Source: Aquilaria yunnanensis (lineage: Eukaryota > Streptophyta > Magnoliopsida > Malvales > Thymelaeaceae). Taken from it: a stretch of DNA of 64,000 nucleotides. Below, piece by piece: positions 35,730 to 47,196 of this stretch; positions within the stretch are counted from its first letter, which is position 1; each line of letters starts with the position of its first letter. Location of the stretch: the NCBI GenBank assembly GCA_039654915.1, contig CM077593.1, positions 76,178,501 through 76,242,500 on the forward strand, written 5' to 3'. Below the pieces are notes generated by a model. It searched no databases, was not told where the DNA came from, and saw only the letters and a list, made by a program, of their open reading frames with translations. Made by a program: the position numbers and the translations under genes.

Positions 35730-37351
35730 TTTGGCGCCGTCTGTGGGAACCCGCTCTGAGGTCGCCGTTGTTGAAACTCGGTGTTCTAAGGACAAGGGAC
35801 TCCCGAGGTCCGCGTCCGCGCCTGAGGATCAACCGGCCGCTGAGCAAACATTCCCAGGGACTTTTGCGCCCGAGGAAGACCGCCCTCTAGTCATTACTAT
35901 GAGCTTTCTACGGGACTTTCAGCGTTCTGTCATAGCTGAAATGACACAGCAGATAGACCGAAGGTGGCCACAACAAGCTCAGGCCCAAAGGCCTCCTTGA
36001 CCAGGACGCCCTTGGGAGAAAGGCCCCAAATCGACCCATCATAGTTCAGGAAGCGGGGACCCACGTGAAGTGTCCTCTACGGAAAAAATACCCCTCGGGA
36101 AACCACCTGCGAGACAAACAAGGTCCAAGCGACCCAAAGTCTCACAGTGAAGGAGTTCGTCGCCTGAGGCGAGGTCCCTGTCCCCTCGATGCCGAGCTCA
36201 CTCCCTGAACAGGCGCCGGCAATCTCCCTTCCCAGAGGAAGAGCCTAACGCCACGATCCTTATGGAGAAGATACTAGTGAGACTAGATAGGGTGGAGAAA
36301 CAAGTAGCCCGCAAACCCATCTGCGCTAGGCTGTCGGGAACCTTCTGCGAGGATGAGTCCCCGTTCACCCAAACTGTAGTTGAGGCAGCCATGCCAGGCG
36401 ACTTCAGGGTACCTCGGCTGGAGATCTATGATGGCCGCACTGACCCACAAGCCCATCTGACAAAGTGCAAACGCAGCATGATAATGCACGGAGCCGATGA
36501 TGCTACCTTGTGCAAATGTTTTGAGGTCACCCTCACAGGACCAGCAACTGCGTGGTATAACTCATTGGCTCCAGGAACCATCACGGGGTTCTAGGAGTTA
36601 TCCACGACCTTCACACAGCAATTTATTGGAAGTCGGCCAACGGAGAAAATGCCGGTACAGATGTTCGACATAGAGCAAAGAAACGGAGAAACCATCCGTG
36701 ACTATGTCGAAAGGTTTAACAGGGAAGCTTTGAGCGTCCCAGATTTTCGGCCCCGAGATACGCATCCTCGCCATGACACGGGGCCTTCAGAGGGACTCAC
36801 AGTTGTTTTACGAGTTCTCTAAGGACCCCCCGGACAGCCTCGGTGAATTTTACCGAAGGGCCGAACAGCACATGACCGCCGAGGAGCTGAGAATGGGTAG
36901 GCCGAAGTCCGATCACGCCCGCGCCGAAGGGTCCAACCAGCAAACTCGGCATCCAACCGAACAAGCAGGCCGACCTCGGAGAATGCGGGGAAGGAAACTC
37001 CCAGCTTTCACACCCCTGAACACCACACGGACAAACATCCTCATGACGATGGAAAGGCAGGGGACGCAGATTCGGCGGCCAAGGGCCATGACCGCTGACA
37101 ACAAGAAAAACATAAAGAAGTTCTGCCAGTTTCACCGCGACCACGGCCATGACACCGAAGATTACTTCCAACTGAAGAAGTACATAAAGTCGCTAATAAA
37201 ACTGGGCCAACTTCGACGACATCTGCGGATGCCTTCCCCGAAGGGAAGAAAAGATGAGGAAGAAAAGGCCGAAGATGAAGACTATGACTCTGAGAGGCGG
37301 AGAAACCGAAGTCCGGAGAGGCGCCCTCCACCTCCAGCAGGAGTAATATAA
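35698..37351 (+). pseudogene. RT5 gag (start lies in the LTR)
   Basis: The frame opens at ATG 35698 inside the 5' LTR, crosses the LTR end and primer site (HHLAPSVGT is encoded there) and continues in the same frame to the gag core. The core shows MEKILVRLDRVEKQVARK (about 36,262), DFRVPRLEIYDGRTDPQAHL, CKCFEVTLTGPATAWY and ETIRDYVERFNREAL. The zinc-like motif CQFHRDHGHDTED at about 37,120-37,170 lacks its last Cys (Tyr here, Cys in RT6). Disruptions: stops at 35998, 36148, 36592 and 37349, and one inserted base near 36,750. RT6 has the same frame without the insertion. Confidence 0.9.
35732..35750 (+). other. RT5 primer-binding site
   Basis: TGGCGCCGTCTGTGGGAAC two bases after the LTR end. 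The first nine bases match the TGGCGCCGT start of sites assigned to tRNA-Asp in Athila/Tat elements; the remainder differs, so the tRNA identity is not settled. Confidence 0.8.
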
Positions 37352-40300
37352 ACAATCACAACGGGGCTCCCATCCTCGGAAAGAAAGAGGAAGGCCAGAG
37401 AAATAGCAATCATGGAATATCAGAATCCGACAAAGAAACTGGCCCGTAGGGATGGATCCACCGTCATCTTTCCCGATGACGATCCGCTGCTGATCATGGC
37501 AAGGATAGGGAACTGGGACGTCAAGAGAGTGCTGCTCGACGACGGATCGAACGCTGACGTCCTGTTCTCGCACTTACTGCCGAACTTGGGCATATCTAGC
37601 AGCGACCTCAAGCCCGTCACCTCGCCTACTTTCGGGGTAGGACCGTCCGAACTGCCTGTCCTCGGATGGATCGATCTCCCCTTAATGATGAAAGGAACTT
37701 CGGTAGAAGGGACTGCTGAACTTTATGCCTCCACAATGGCGAAGTTTATTGTCATGGATGTCCCTTCATTGTACAACGCCATCCTTGGGAGACAGACACA
37801 GGGAAATCTGCACATTCGCCCTGATGTGAAGTACTTGACTGTCACTTTTGCCACCAAGGATGGAGATGCAGAGATCTTTATAGATCAAGGCAAAGTAAGA
37901 AAGGTGTTCGTAAAGGCACGAAAAGCTCCGGAAAACAACTTCACTCAAATGATAGAGGCAAAGGCACCAGAGAAGGGCAAGGAAGGAGATCCCGCGAAAG
38001 CAGAAATGGAAACAGTAGAACTTGTCCCAGGTCAATCTACCCGAATAGGGAAGAGCTTGGCCGAAGGTGACAAGAAAAAACTTGTATCTTTTCTACTGGA
38101 AAATAAAGATCTATTTGCCTACTCGCTCAAAGATATGCCAGGGATAAACCCTAGCGTAATACAACATAACCTTAAAGTCAATCCCGAGGCAAAACCTGTT
38201 CGGCAAAAGAAACGGAGCATCTCGGTCCATAAAAGTAACTTTGTCAAAACCGAAGTGCAGCGCTTGTTAGACGCTGGTGTCGTCAGGGAGGTCAAATACC
38301 CTGAATGGTTGAGCAATGTGGTTATTGCCACAAAAGAAGGAAGCAGTAAGCTCCGGATGTGCATCGACTTCAGAAACTTGAACGATGCTTTCCCAAAAGA
38401 CTCATACCCCCTCCTACCGATAGACCAATTGGTAGACTCAACTGCCGAATATGGGCTCCTAAGTTTCTTAGAGGCCTTCAGTAGGTATCATCAAATAAGG
38501 ATGGACCCTGAAGATGAGGAAAAAACCGCCTTCATCACCGAGGAAGGAACATACTGCTACGTCAGAATGCCCTTCGGGCTTAAAAATGCAGGAGCCACCT
38601 ACCAGAGGTTGATGAGCAAGGTCTTTAACGACCAAATAGGGAGCAACATGGAAGTGTTTGTCGACGATATGATAGTCAAAAGCAAGTTGCCTGACGACCA
38701 CGTCACATATCTAAAGGAAACTTTGCACCAGCTCAGAGCCTTCGGGATCCGTCTCAATCCCGGAAAGTGCACCTTCGGAGTGACCTCGGGAAAATTCCTT
38801 GGGTACATGGCATCAGAAAGAGGCATTGATGCTAACCCAGAAAAAATCAAGGCTCTGCTTGAGTTCCGAACGCCAGCCACAATAAAGGATGTGTAGAGAC
38901 TCACCGGAAGGATAACTTCTCTTAGTAGGTTTATTTCCAGGTATGGAGACAGGTGTCGACCATTCTTCAAGGTCCTCACTAAGGCAACAAAAGAGGAAAA
39001 CAACCTCGGAAATAATGATCATCCTTGGAATGAAGCCTGCCAAAAGGCCTGGGAAGAACTCAAAATCTACTTAGCCAGCCTGCCCACTCTTCAACAACCT
39101 CGCGAGGGAGAGCCCCTTGTGCTATACCTCGCTGTCATAGAAAAAGCTGTGAGCTCGGTCCTTGTGAAAAAAGAGGGGCCTAAGCAATGGCCGGTCTACT
39201 ACATAAGCAAATCCCTGCATGGCGCCGAAATCAGGTATCCTTTGTTGCAAAAAGCTATATACGCCTTGGTGCTGGCAGGGAGAAGGCTACGACCATAATT
39301 TCAGGCTCACCCTATCATCGTCCGAAGTAGTCTACCACTACGGGATGTCATGAGAAAGGTTGATCATTCCGAAACGCTCTCCAAATGGTGCATAGAGCTT
39401 GGCGAACAGCACATCACTTATGAACCTCGGAAAGCCATAAAAGCTCAAGCACTGGCAGATTTCATCGCCGAAGTACCCACCACCGAGGATAGCCATCCGA
39501 ATCCAGGCGAAGGTGAGCCCGAATGGACCTTGCATGTTGACGAAGCCTCGGGGTCCAAACACCAGGGAGCTGGCATAATCATTAGGGGTCCTGAAGGCCT
39601 AAAAGTGATGAAAGCTATCAAGTTCGGCTTTAACGTCACTAACAATATGGCAGAGTATGAAGCCCTCATAGCAGGATTGCGCCTGGCCAGAAAAATTGGC
39701 ATAAGAAACTTGAAAGCCTACAGCGATTCCCAGCTGGTAGTACGACAAACGGTAGGAGACTACGGGGCAAAGGACCCAACCTTGGCAAAATATCATGAAT
39801 TGGTGGCAAAACTCATCCAGGAGTTCGACACCGTACGAATCGAAAATGTGCCTCGGCAAGATAATGCCGAGGCAAATTGCTTGGCAAAATCAAAAACATG
39901 CACCGAGGTGCTAAGCCACCTGAGCATCACAGTGCTGAGCATAGCAACTTCGGGAAAAGGATGGAAAGACCCGATAAAAAGATATCTTGCCGGCAATACG
40001 CTCCCTGAAGACCCCAGTGAAGCTGCCAAAATCCGGAGACGTTCCGGCCGATTCTTCCTAATTGGCGAAGAGTTATATCGGCAGGGATATGCAAATCCAC
40101 TGCAGAGGTGTGTTGGCGAAGAGGGTATTGAAATGATGCTCGAGGAAGTACACGAAGGCGCTTATGGTTCGCACATTGGAACCGATGCCCTTGCAACAGT
40201 AATACTTCGCCAAGGATACTTTTGGCCTACCCTGAGAAAGGACGCTAGGCAGTTCATCCGGAAATGCAGTAATTGCCAAAGACACGCAAATATCCAGAGG

Positions 40301-41197
40301 ACACCCTCGGAGTTGGTGACTTCGGCTGATTATCCTTGGCCCTTCGCAGTCTGGGGCATAGACCTCATTGGGCCGCTCCCAACAGCCCCTGGAGGTGTAA
40401 AATTCTGCGTGGTAGCAGTAGACTATTTCTCCAAATGGGTCGAAGCAGAACCTCTGGTGACTATCTCTGCAAAAGAAGTGCAGAAGTTCGTATGGAAAAA
40501 CATTGTATGCAGATTCGGCATACCAAGGATACTAGTAGCTGATAATGGATCCCAGTTCACAGACAGGGGATTCCAGAAATTTGTCAGTGACCTCGGAACA
40601 AAAATGCACTTTGCCCCAGTAGCTCATCCCCAAAGCAATGGGCAGATAGAAGTATCTAACAGGACCATAAAAGATGGTCTAAAAAAGAGACTGGGGGAAG
40701 CAAAAGGGAAATGGCCGGGAGAGCTCCAAAGTGTGTTATGGAGTTACCGAACAACACCCCGAAGAGCCACAGGGGAGACCCCATTTTCACTCGTCTTCGG
40801 TACAGAGGCCATCATCCCAATCGAAGTCGTGCGACCGTCGGTACGGGTACAAGTATTCGATGAAAGTGGAAATGACCTCGGCTTATGAACCAAGCTTGAC
40901 CTTGTCAGCGAACACAAAGAAATAGCTGAGCTGAGAAGAAAAGCTTTTCAGCAAAGAGTGGCCGTGGCTATAAACTTACGAGCCAGGCTAAAGGGAATCA
41001 AGAAAGGAGACCTCGTTCTCCGAAAGGCTGACTTTGCACCCCGAAGGCCCTCCCACGGAGTACTTCGCGCAAATTGGGAAAGACCTTATCTGGTTCTTGC
41101 CGAAGTATGAAAAGGCGTGTATAGACTCGGCGACGCCAAAGGCGTAGATTTAAAAAATACCTGGCATTCAGATGCCTTGAAAAAATTCTATGCTTAA
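37352..41197 (+). pseudogene. RT5 pol: protease, RT, RNase H, archaeal-type RNase H, integrase
   Basis: Continuation of gag in one frame to TAA at 41195-41197. Protease: VLLDDGSNADVLF at about 37,530. RT: 38,150-38,730 with KLRMCIDFRNLN, MPFGLKNAGATYQRLM and FVDDMIVKSK. First RNase H: about 39,110-39,350. Second, archaeal-type RNase H: 39,517-39,850 with LHVDEASG, NMAEYEAL and YSDSQLVV. Integrase: zinc site in 40,150-40,290 (H...H, CSNCQRH), core WGIDLIG, VADNGSQF and NGQIEVSNR, so D-D-E is intact. No chromodomain. Stops at 38894, 39296, 40886 and 41108 inactivate it. Apart from these it aligns codon by codon with RT6. Confidence 0.93.
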
Positions 41198-41300
41198 GGT
41201 TTCGCGGAAGAATTGTGTTGTACAAATTTGGAAAATATGCTAAGAACAGAAGTTTCTTAGAAAAATTCTCGAGTATAAAAAGTGTACAAGCCAGAATTCC

Positions 41301-41480
41301 GCGAAGGCGTTCGCCGTAATAAGTTCAGATACGATTTCCCGAAGTCCCTTGAGCGATCACGTTCGGGAAAAATGGGAAACAAAAAATCTCGCGAAGGTGC
41401 TCGCTGAAATAAGCACAGGTATGATTTTCCGAAGTCCCTTGAGCGATCATGTTCGGGACAAAGGGGAGAACGAAACAACT
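41301..41480 (+). repeat. Tandem duplication, unit about 90 bp, between RT5 pol and antisense gene
   Basis: Copies start at GCGAAGG 41301 and 41391. Both contain CCGAAGTCCCTTGAGCGATCA. No such duplication was noticed at the matching place in RT6. Confidence 0.8.
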
Positions 41481-41583
41481 CGCAAAAAGATTTAGCTAAA
41501 AAAATCTTCATTAAGGTGAATCGGCTTACAGAGAAGGAGAAGTACCAAAAGAAGAAGAAAAAGGCAAGGAGTCCTAGAACAAA

Positions 41584-43056
41584 CTAAGGAATCTCGGCGT
41601 CCCAAGAGCCACCAGCCCCTACGTCCTTGTCCACCACCTTTGGCGCCGAAATAGAAGAAGGCAAGTTCAGGTGCTCAATCTTGGACCAGGACCACCAAGG
41701 CCCCTCGGGAATGTTTAGAGCCTCCAAGAAAGAGAGGTCCAGATCTGGGAACCTCTGAAGAACTTGGTGCCGAGTGAGGCAAAACCCGTCCTGGAAAGCG
41801 ACCTTGGCCATTTGGTCAGACTTGTCCTTCTCGACCTCAAGTTCCTTAAGATCCTTCTGCAGATCCGCGACCTCCTTCTTCAGTGCCTTCATCTTCTTCT
41901 TCTTCGGCTCCTTCTTCAAAGAATCGACCTCAGCTTGGAGCTCGGCCTTCTCAGCAAGCGCCTTCGCCAGAAGAGCCTCAGATTCCGATGCGCCTCGTTT
42001 GCTAAAATCAGCTCCGCCACCTGGGAGCCGAGGTCAGAAATCTTCTGGGAGGAGTCCTTCAAAAGTTCTTCTTTTTCCTCCTGGAACTCCCCCCGAAGGG
42101 CAGCAACCTCCTTCTCTACAGCATCAGCTAGCTGCAGGTTCTTGATAGCCAATTCCGAGCACATGGCCTTAGTTTTTTCGATAACCTATAAGGCCGAGGC
42201 TCGGAATGCCGTCTGCCTGGCTACCCGAACTTTGAGGTAGCTGGCGTACCCCAGCAGCTGCAAAGGGATAAAGGCGAGGTCAGTAAGACAAAGAGAAAGC
42301 CAAACACTTAGAAAAAATTGAAGGGAAAAAAGATAGGCGTGAGGCATACCTGGGTAGCGTGCTCGAAAACCTTCGCGGTGAGGGAGTCATCGCCCGGATG
42401 AGCTTCCGCAATGGCCCTAAAGGAGGCCTCAGTAAGCATCCCCTTCGAGATCTCTTTGGTCATTTGCTGGCAGTCTCCGGAGTACAAATTCATGTCCTCC
42501 GTAAACGACCAGAAAGGCTCCTTCGAGATCTTCCCTTGCAGGACTTTAGCATCGCGGAAGGCTCGCTTCCGGGTGTGTTCGGCCACCCAACTCGGAGTAA
42601 GTGACTCCCCTGCACGGGAAAAACAAGAAGTTTGTCAAGACAAGTACATCCCAAAATTCAAAAAGTAAAGACATCACACTTTGCCTGAGAAAGCGAACCT
42701 GGCGGCACCTCGACGATGTCATCGCCAGAGTCCGGGGCCTCATCGATGGAGATCCCCTTGCCTTTGTGTTTACGCCGCTCCTCGGTAGAAGGAACCTCTA
42801 CCACGGCATCCAGAAGGGCCTGCAATGAGGTAGGGCTCCGAGGAGGGACGTCGGTCGGGGGGACGTCGGCACCGACCTCGGGCGGCGGAATGGCAACAAC
42901 CTCGCGCTCTTCGCTTACCTCCTCAAGGAATTCCGAATGAGGAGGGGGAATAGTCTTCTTCGCCCATTTGGCTGAAAGCCCAGCCCCAGTTGCTTTCCGC
43001 CTTCGGGAAGCAGCTTTCATTGTCTGCTCACCCTTCTCAACTTGGCCAGTGAAAAG
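41584..43056 (-). pseudogene. RT5 antisense gene, 3' part (rest of exon 2, exons 3-4)
   Basis: Downstream part of the opposite-strand gene broken by RT6. By comparison with the RT6 copy, exon 2 runs 43056-42699 (TGQVEKGE..., low complexity), intron 2 is 42698-42609, exon 3 is 42608-42350 (EPFWSFTEDMNLYSGDCQQM), intron 3 is 42349-42258 and exon 4 is 42257-41584. Exon 4 encodes a Lys/Glu-rich coiled coil and a conserved end (FPDLDLSFLEALNIPEGPWW). Introns are GT-AG. Exon 4 has a stop near 42,187 and a frameshift near 42,000. Function unknown. Confidence 0.8.
43052..43056. repeat. RT6 target-site duplication, left
   Basis: AAAAG, identical to 53421-53425. The site lies in exon 2 of the RT5 antisense gene. 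Confidence 0.92.
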
Positions 43057-43807
43057 TGATGCCCTCCGGCATCTCTGTCCAGCGACATGGTGAATTCCGA
43101 GGGAGCTTCCGGGAGGGAAGGACGTCTTGCTGAGATATTCTCCAGGTGGGAAATACCTGAAAAGCTCAGAAAAAAGGGTTAGGAGGTTCCCGGGATGGTG
43201 TTCCGGGGAGGAGCCTCCGACGCCCAAGTCAGTATTCTGATAATGAATAAAGTAGGCACGCTAGAAAGGTGCGAGAGCTAGCCTGCATATATTTTCAGCT
43301 ATGGACGAGGGCTACCCAGGGAGAAGGGATGGATCGATCTCTTGCCAAGTCCTTTTTCCCAGTATTTATAGAAATGCCTGGCCCGTTCAGATCCTGACAC
43401 GTGTTCGGCTGGATCCTTTCTGGGTGTAGGGAGCAGGTAGCCGTCTTCAGGCTCCTGGTTTTGTGGCTGAGATGGGACTTGAACGGCGCCAGTGTGTCAA
43501 GTCGCCGTTTTAGGCGTGCGAGAGCTTCCTGTCAGAGGCTCCTTAAATGCTCCTTAAATGCTCATGCCGTACTCCCGAAGTCCCTGGCCGAGGTCGTCCT
43601 TTGGTACGGACGATGCCCTTCGGAAAATATGCCCGCAGTTCGGGGGGAGTTCCCTGTTTCAGGCTCCGCCTTCAGGGGAGATCTTCTTCGGCTTGCAATA
43701 GCTGATTCTCCATTTTCGAAGGCGATGGGTTTAGTACCTCGGGGGGCTAAAAGCTTCCTGATGCTCCGAGTTCGGGTCAGATAGAAGCGATAGCCCTTCG
43801 GCTATCA
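43057..43807 (-). repeat. RT6 3' LTR
   Basis: In element orientation TGATAGCC...GGCATCA. TATA box on the minus strand at 43363-43370, G-box CACGTG at 43398-43403. It pairs with 52670-53420. Confidence 0.94.
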
Positions 43808-43820
43808 CATGCCCCCTTTC
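43808..43820 (-). other. RT6 polypurine tract
   Basis: Minus strand GAAAGGGGGCATG directly before the 3' LTR. The RT5 equivalent is at 55048-55060. Confidence 0.85.
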
Positions 43821-44206
43821 GAAAGCCGAAGTGGAGACTTCGGTTGTAGTCTTTCCGAGGATGCTCTTTGGGAGTTTTTAGGGAGTAAAACCTGTGCCGA
43901 AGGTACACCTTTTGCCCGAAGATATGGGCTATTCGGCAATAGCCTGTCTTTTGGTGTCTTCGAGGCTACTAGCTTTTTTCCTTTTCCTCTTGCAGGTCTG
44001 TGCAGCGTCGCGTCTCATGACCAGGCGTGTCAGTCTGGAGCGGCGCGTCCCCTTTTTTGGCTTGATGGCTGACACGTGCCACTCAATCATTGGTAGGGAT
44101 TGTGCTGTAACGTCAAGCGCGCCTTTTTAGGCGCGAAGGAGCAGTTATGGCAACGTTTTGCCTTCGCCCAGCACTTAAGACGCCAGTTCGCCTACCTCCC
44201 TCGGCC

Positions 44207-44214
44207 TATATATA
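44207..44214 (+). promoter_or_regulatory. TATA box of the RT6 antisense gene
   Basis: TATATATA 237 bp upstream of the ATG at 44451, followed by a pyrimidine-rich leader (CTCTATCACTTTTTCTC). The RT5 copy keeps the same TATATATA on its minus strand at 54618-54625, about 240 bp before its ATG. Confidence 0.7.
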
Positions 44215-44450
44215 TGCTCACTCTATCACTTTTTCTCTTTTTGCTTTTACTTTTGCTCCGGTCTTCCTTCTGCTTTTTGCGGCGGTTCTTTCACCTGAGC
44301 TTTTTTTCGACCACCTTTCACGACGGCGTCTTTACATACAGATTTCGGGAAGCGTTTTGGTGGGTTTTGATTTCCAGAACTTTTTTGCTCTTCTCAAAGT
44401 TTTTCCAAAGTTCGCTGTTGCCTTTTTCTGAACTTGCTTTTCAGCCCAAG

Positions 44451-46824
44451 ATGCCTATTCCTGAGAGTTGGCAACCTCTCTTGTCCCACCCTTGCTGCAC
44501 TACTCCTAAAAAGTTAGCAAGGTGGAAGAAGAAATTTTTCCTTCCCTCATACGCTGTTACGATGTCGCCACGTCCCGACCAGTATAGCTTTTCAAACCAT
44601 AGCAACGAGGTTACCGTTTTCCGAGCTCAGTTGAAAGCCGGTCTTCGGTACCCCCCTCCGGAGTTGATTTGCGAGTTTTGCAGATTTCATGGCATTGCCG
44701 TAAATCAACTCCCTCCGAACTCGTACTGCTATTTCAACGCCTTTCTCTGTATGTGTGGCGTTTTCAAAATAAAGCCCCACTACGTTATTTTTATGCAGTA
44801 CTACAAGCTCTATGTGGTCCCGAAGGGTGGCTTCTACTTCATGCTACCTCGGGGATCCGGGAGCAAAAAGTACATGTTCACCTTCTCCACCAAGGACAGC
44901 TGGCGAGGGTGGCAAAAAAAGTTTTTCTTTTTGAAGATGGAGGAGGCCTGGTCGCATGTCCCGACCAAGTGGGGTCAGGGAAGGCTGGACGACGAGATCG
45001 TAGATCCGAAGATGTTGCTGACCCCAGAGTTGGCTCCTATATTCACGGATTTCGACCGTCGTATTCGAACCGTCGCTGATTGGGGTCCCGAGGTCTCTTC
45101 GCGCTCTCTTTACCCCTTCCCCGTTAACTGGAGGTTGATGACCGAGGAGGTCCTTCGGGAACTCAAGGTGGTAAAGGAGCACGAGACGGACCTCGAGATG
45201 CCAGCTCCTGCCATTGCTGGGAAGGATTCCTGGCTTGTGCAACTCCTTCGGGAGGAAGTTTCTTTCGAGACCTTTTTTGAACGTGAGTTATTTTCTAGTC
45301 TCTTTGTTATAACTTCGTTTTGTACTCACACTGATGTCTTCCTTCTTTCTCAGAAATGGGCGAGGACACGGCTGCCTTCTACAAAGCCCTTTTCACCGGC
45401 CAAGCCAAGAAGGGTGATCCGACGAAGAAAGTCATTTCCCGAAAGCGTAAAACAACCGGGGCCGGTCCTTCGGCGGCAAAACGGGCGAGGAAGGCCACTC
45501 CCGAGGAGGCTATCGAGGAGCCGGGAGTTGTTGTTGTTCCTCAGCCCGAGGTTACTGCTGAGGTTCCTCATCACAGTCCTACTTCGTCGCAGGCTCTTCT
45601 GGATGCCGTGGTGGAGTCCCCTTCTGCTGAAGAACGACGCAGAATAAAAGGCAAGGGGGTCCCTGCCGAGGAGGTTCCGGCTGCCGAGGACGACGTGGTC
45701 AAAGTACTTCCAGGTTCGGTTTGTAGGGCCTTTTTCCTTTTTCGGATTCGTTGGTGTCTAGCTGCCTTAATCCAGCTTCATGTCTTATTGCAGAGGAGTT
45801 ACTCACTCCGGGCTGGGTGGCCGATCATGCTCAAAGGAGAGCCCTTCGGGACGCCATCATCCCGAAGGGGAAGGTCCCAAATGAGCCTTTTTGGACATTC
45901 ACGGAGGACATGAACATGTACTCCGGCGATTGTCCACAGATGGCTAAAGAGATCTCTAAAGGGATCCTTACTGAGACCTCCTTTAGAGCCATCGCCGAGG
46001 CCCATCCGGGCGATGACTCTCTTGCTGCAAAGCTTTCCAAGCACGCCGCCTAGGTATACTTCGCGCCCCATTTTCTTGAATTCTTTCTAAGTGCTTGGTT
46101 TCCTCTTTGTTTTGGTGACCTTGCCTTTGCCCTTTTACAGCTTCTGGGATACGTCGGCTTTCTCAGAGTTCGGGTGGTGAGGCAGACGGCGTTCCGAACT
46201 CAGGTCTTAGGTTCTTTAGAGAAAACTAGGGCCATGTGTTCGGATCTAGCTGTCAAGAATTTGGAGCTGGCCAATTCTGCGGAGAAGGAACTTTCCGCTC
46301 TTCGGGAGGAGTTAAAAGAGAAAGAGAAACTATCAAACGACTCCTCCCGGAAAATTTCTGACCTCGGCTCCCAGATAGCGGAGCTGATCTCGGCAAATGA
46401 GGCGTACCAAAAAGAGAAATTCGAGGCCGAAGACCGCCTGACCAAGGCGCTTGCTGAGAAGGCTGCGCTTCAAGCCGAGGTTGATGCCTTGAAGAAGGAA
46501 CCGAAGAAGAAGAAGATGAAGGCATTGAAGGAGGAGGTTGCTGAGCTTCAAAAAGACCTTGAGGACCTTGGGGTCGAGAAAGACAAATCTGACCAGATGA
46601 CCAAAGTTGGTTTTCAGGACGGATTTTGTCTTGTTCGTCACCAGGTTCTTCAAAGGTTCCCTGATCTGGACCTTTCTTTCCTGGAGGCCCTAAATATTCC
46701 CGAGGGGCCTCGGTGGTCCTGGTCGAAAATTGAACATCTGAACCTGCCATCTTCTCTCCCTGCGCTGAAGATAGTAGAGAAGAACCCGGGAGCAGGCGGT
46801 TCTCAGGATGCCGGGAATCCTTAG
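44451..46824 (+). pseudogene. RT6 antisense gene (aORF), four exons, putative gypsy-type transposon protein family
   Basis: Gene on the strand opposite to RT6 gag-pol, between pol and the 3' LTR. I place exons at 44451-45282, 45354-45713, 45794-46053 and 46141-46824, with GT-AG introns of 71, 80 and 87 bp. Splicing gives about 711 codons in one frame. Exon 1 (PESWQPLLSHPC, RYPPPELICEFC, NSYCYFNAFLCMC, GGFYFMLPRGSG) resembles what I know as the plant 'putative gypsy type transposon' family (Pfam Transposase_28). Exon 2 is Pro/Glu-rich linker, exon 3 carries EPFWTFTEDMNMYSGDC and exon 4 a long coiled coil (AEKELSALREELKEKEK). The last codon of exon 3 is TAG where RT5 has CAG, so it is probably dead. 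Role unknown. Confidence 0.85.
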
Positions 46825-46916
46825 TTTTGTTTAGGGTCCTTTGCCTTTTGCTTCTTCTTCTTTTTTTTTTGGTCTTCTTCTTCTGGCACTCCTTTTTTGT
46901 AAGCAGTTTCATTTTC

Positions 46917-46922
46917 AATAAA
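46917..46922 (+). terminator. Poly(A) signal of the RT6 antisense gene
   Basis: AATAAA 93 bp after the stop codon and 275 bp short of the convergent pol stop. Confidence 0.55.
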
Positions 46923-47196
46923 GAAAACTTGGCCAAGTCTTTTTGGTGAGGTCTCGGACTAGTTCGCTCCACGGACTTCAGGACTCCTTAATATGATGAC
47001 CTCTTTCACGAAGTTCAGCCTTTCGAGGGCTTAATCTCAAGGATTTTGTCCAAGTCTTTTTACGAGACTTCGGAAGATGACGCCTTCGCTCGTCTGGTCA
47101 CCTTTGTGAAATTTGCGCCATTTATGCTTAAGGCAATTTTCTGTACTTAGAGAGGATTTTGCTAACTTTTGTAGTACAATTTTCTTTGCCGAAATC

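Noticed and set aside
36797..37171. Minus-strand frames over RT5 gag and pol (also 38599-39003 and similar)
   Set aside because: They are shadow frames of a GC-richer coding strand. The sense frame carries all the recognised motifs.
46253..46972. 239-codon minus-strand frame over the RT6 antisense gene
   Set aside because: It mirrors the Lys/Glu-rich coiled-coil exon on the other strand. No domain is present, and the plus-strand gene is conserved in RT5 with splice sites.
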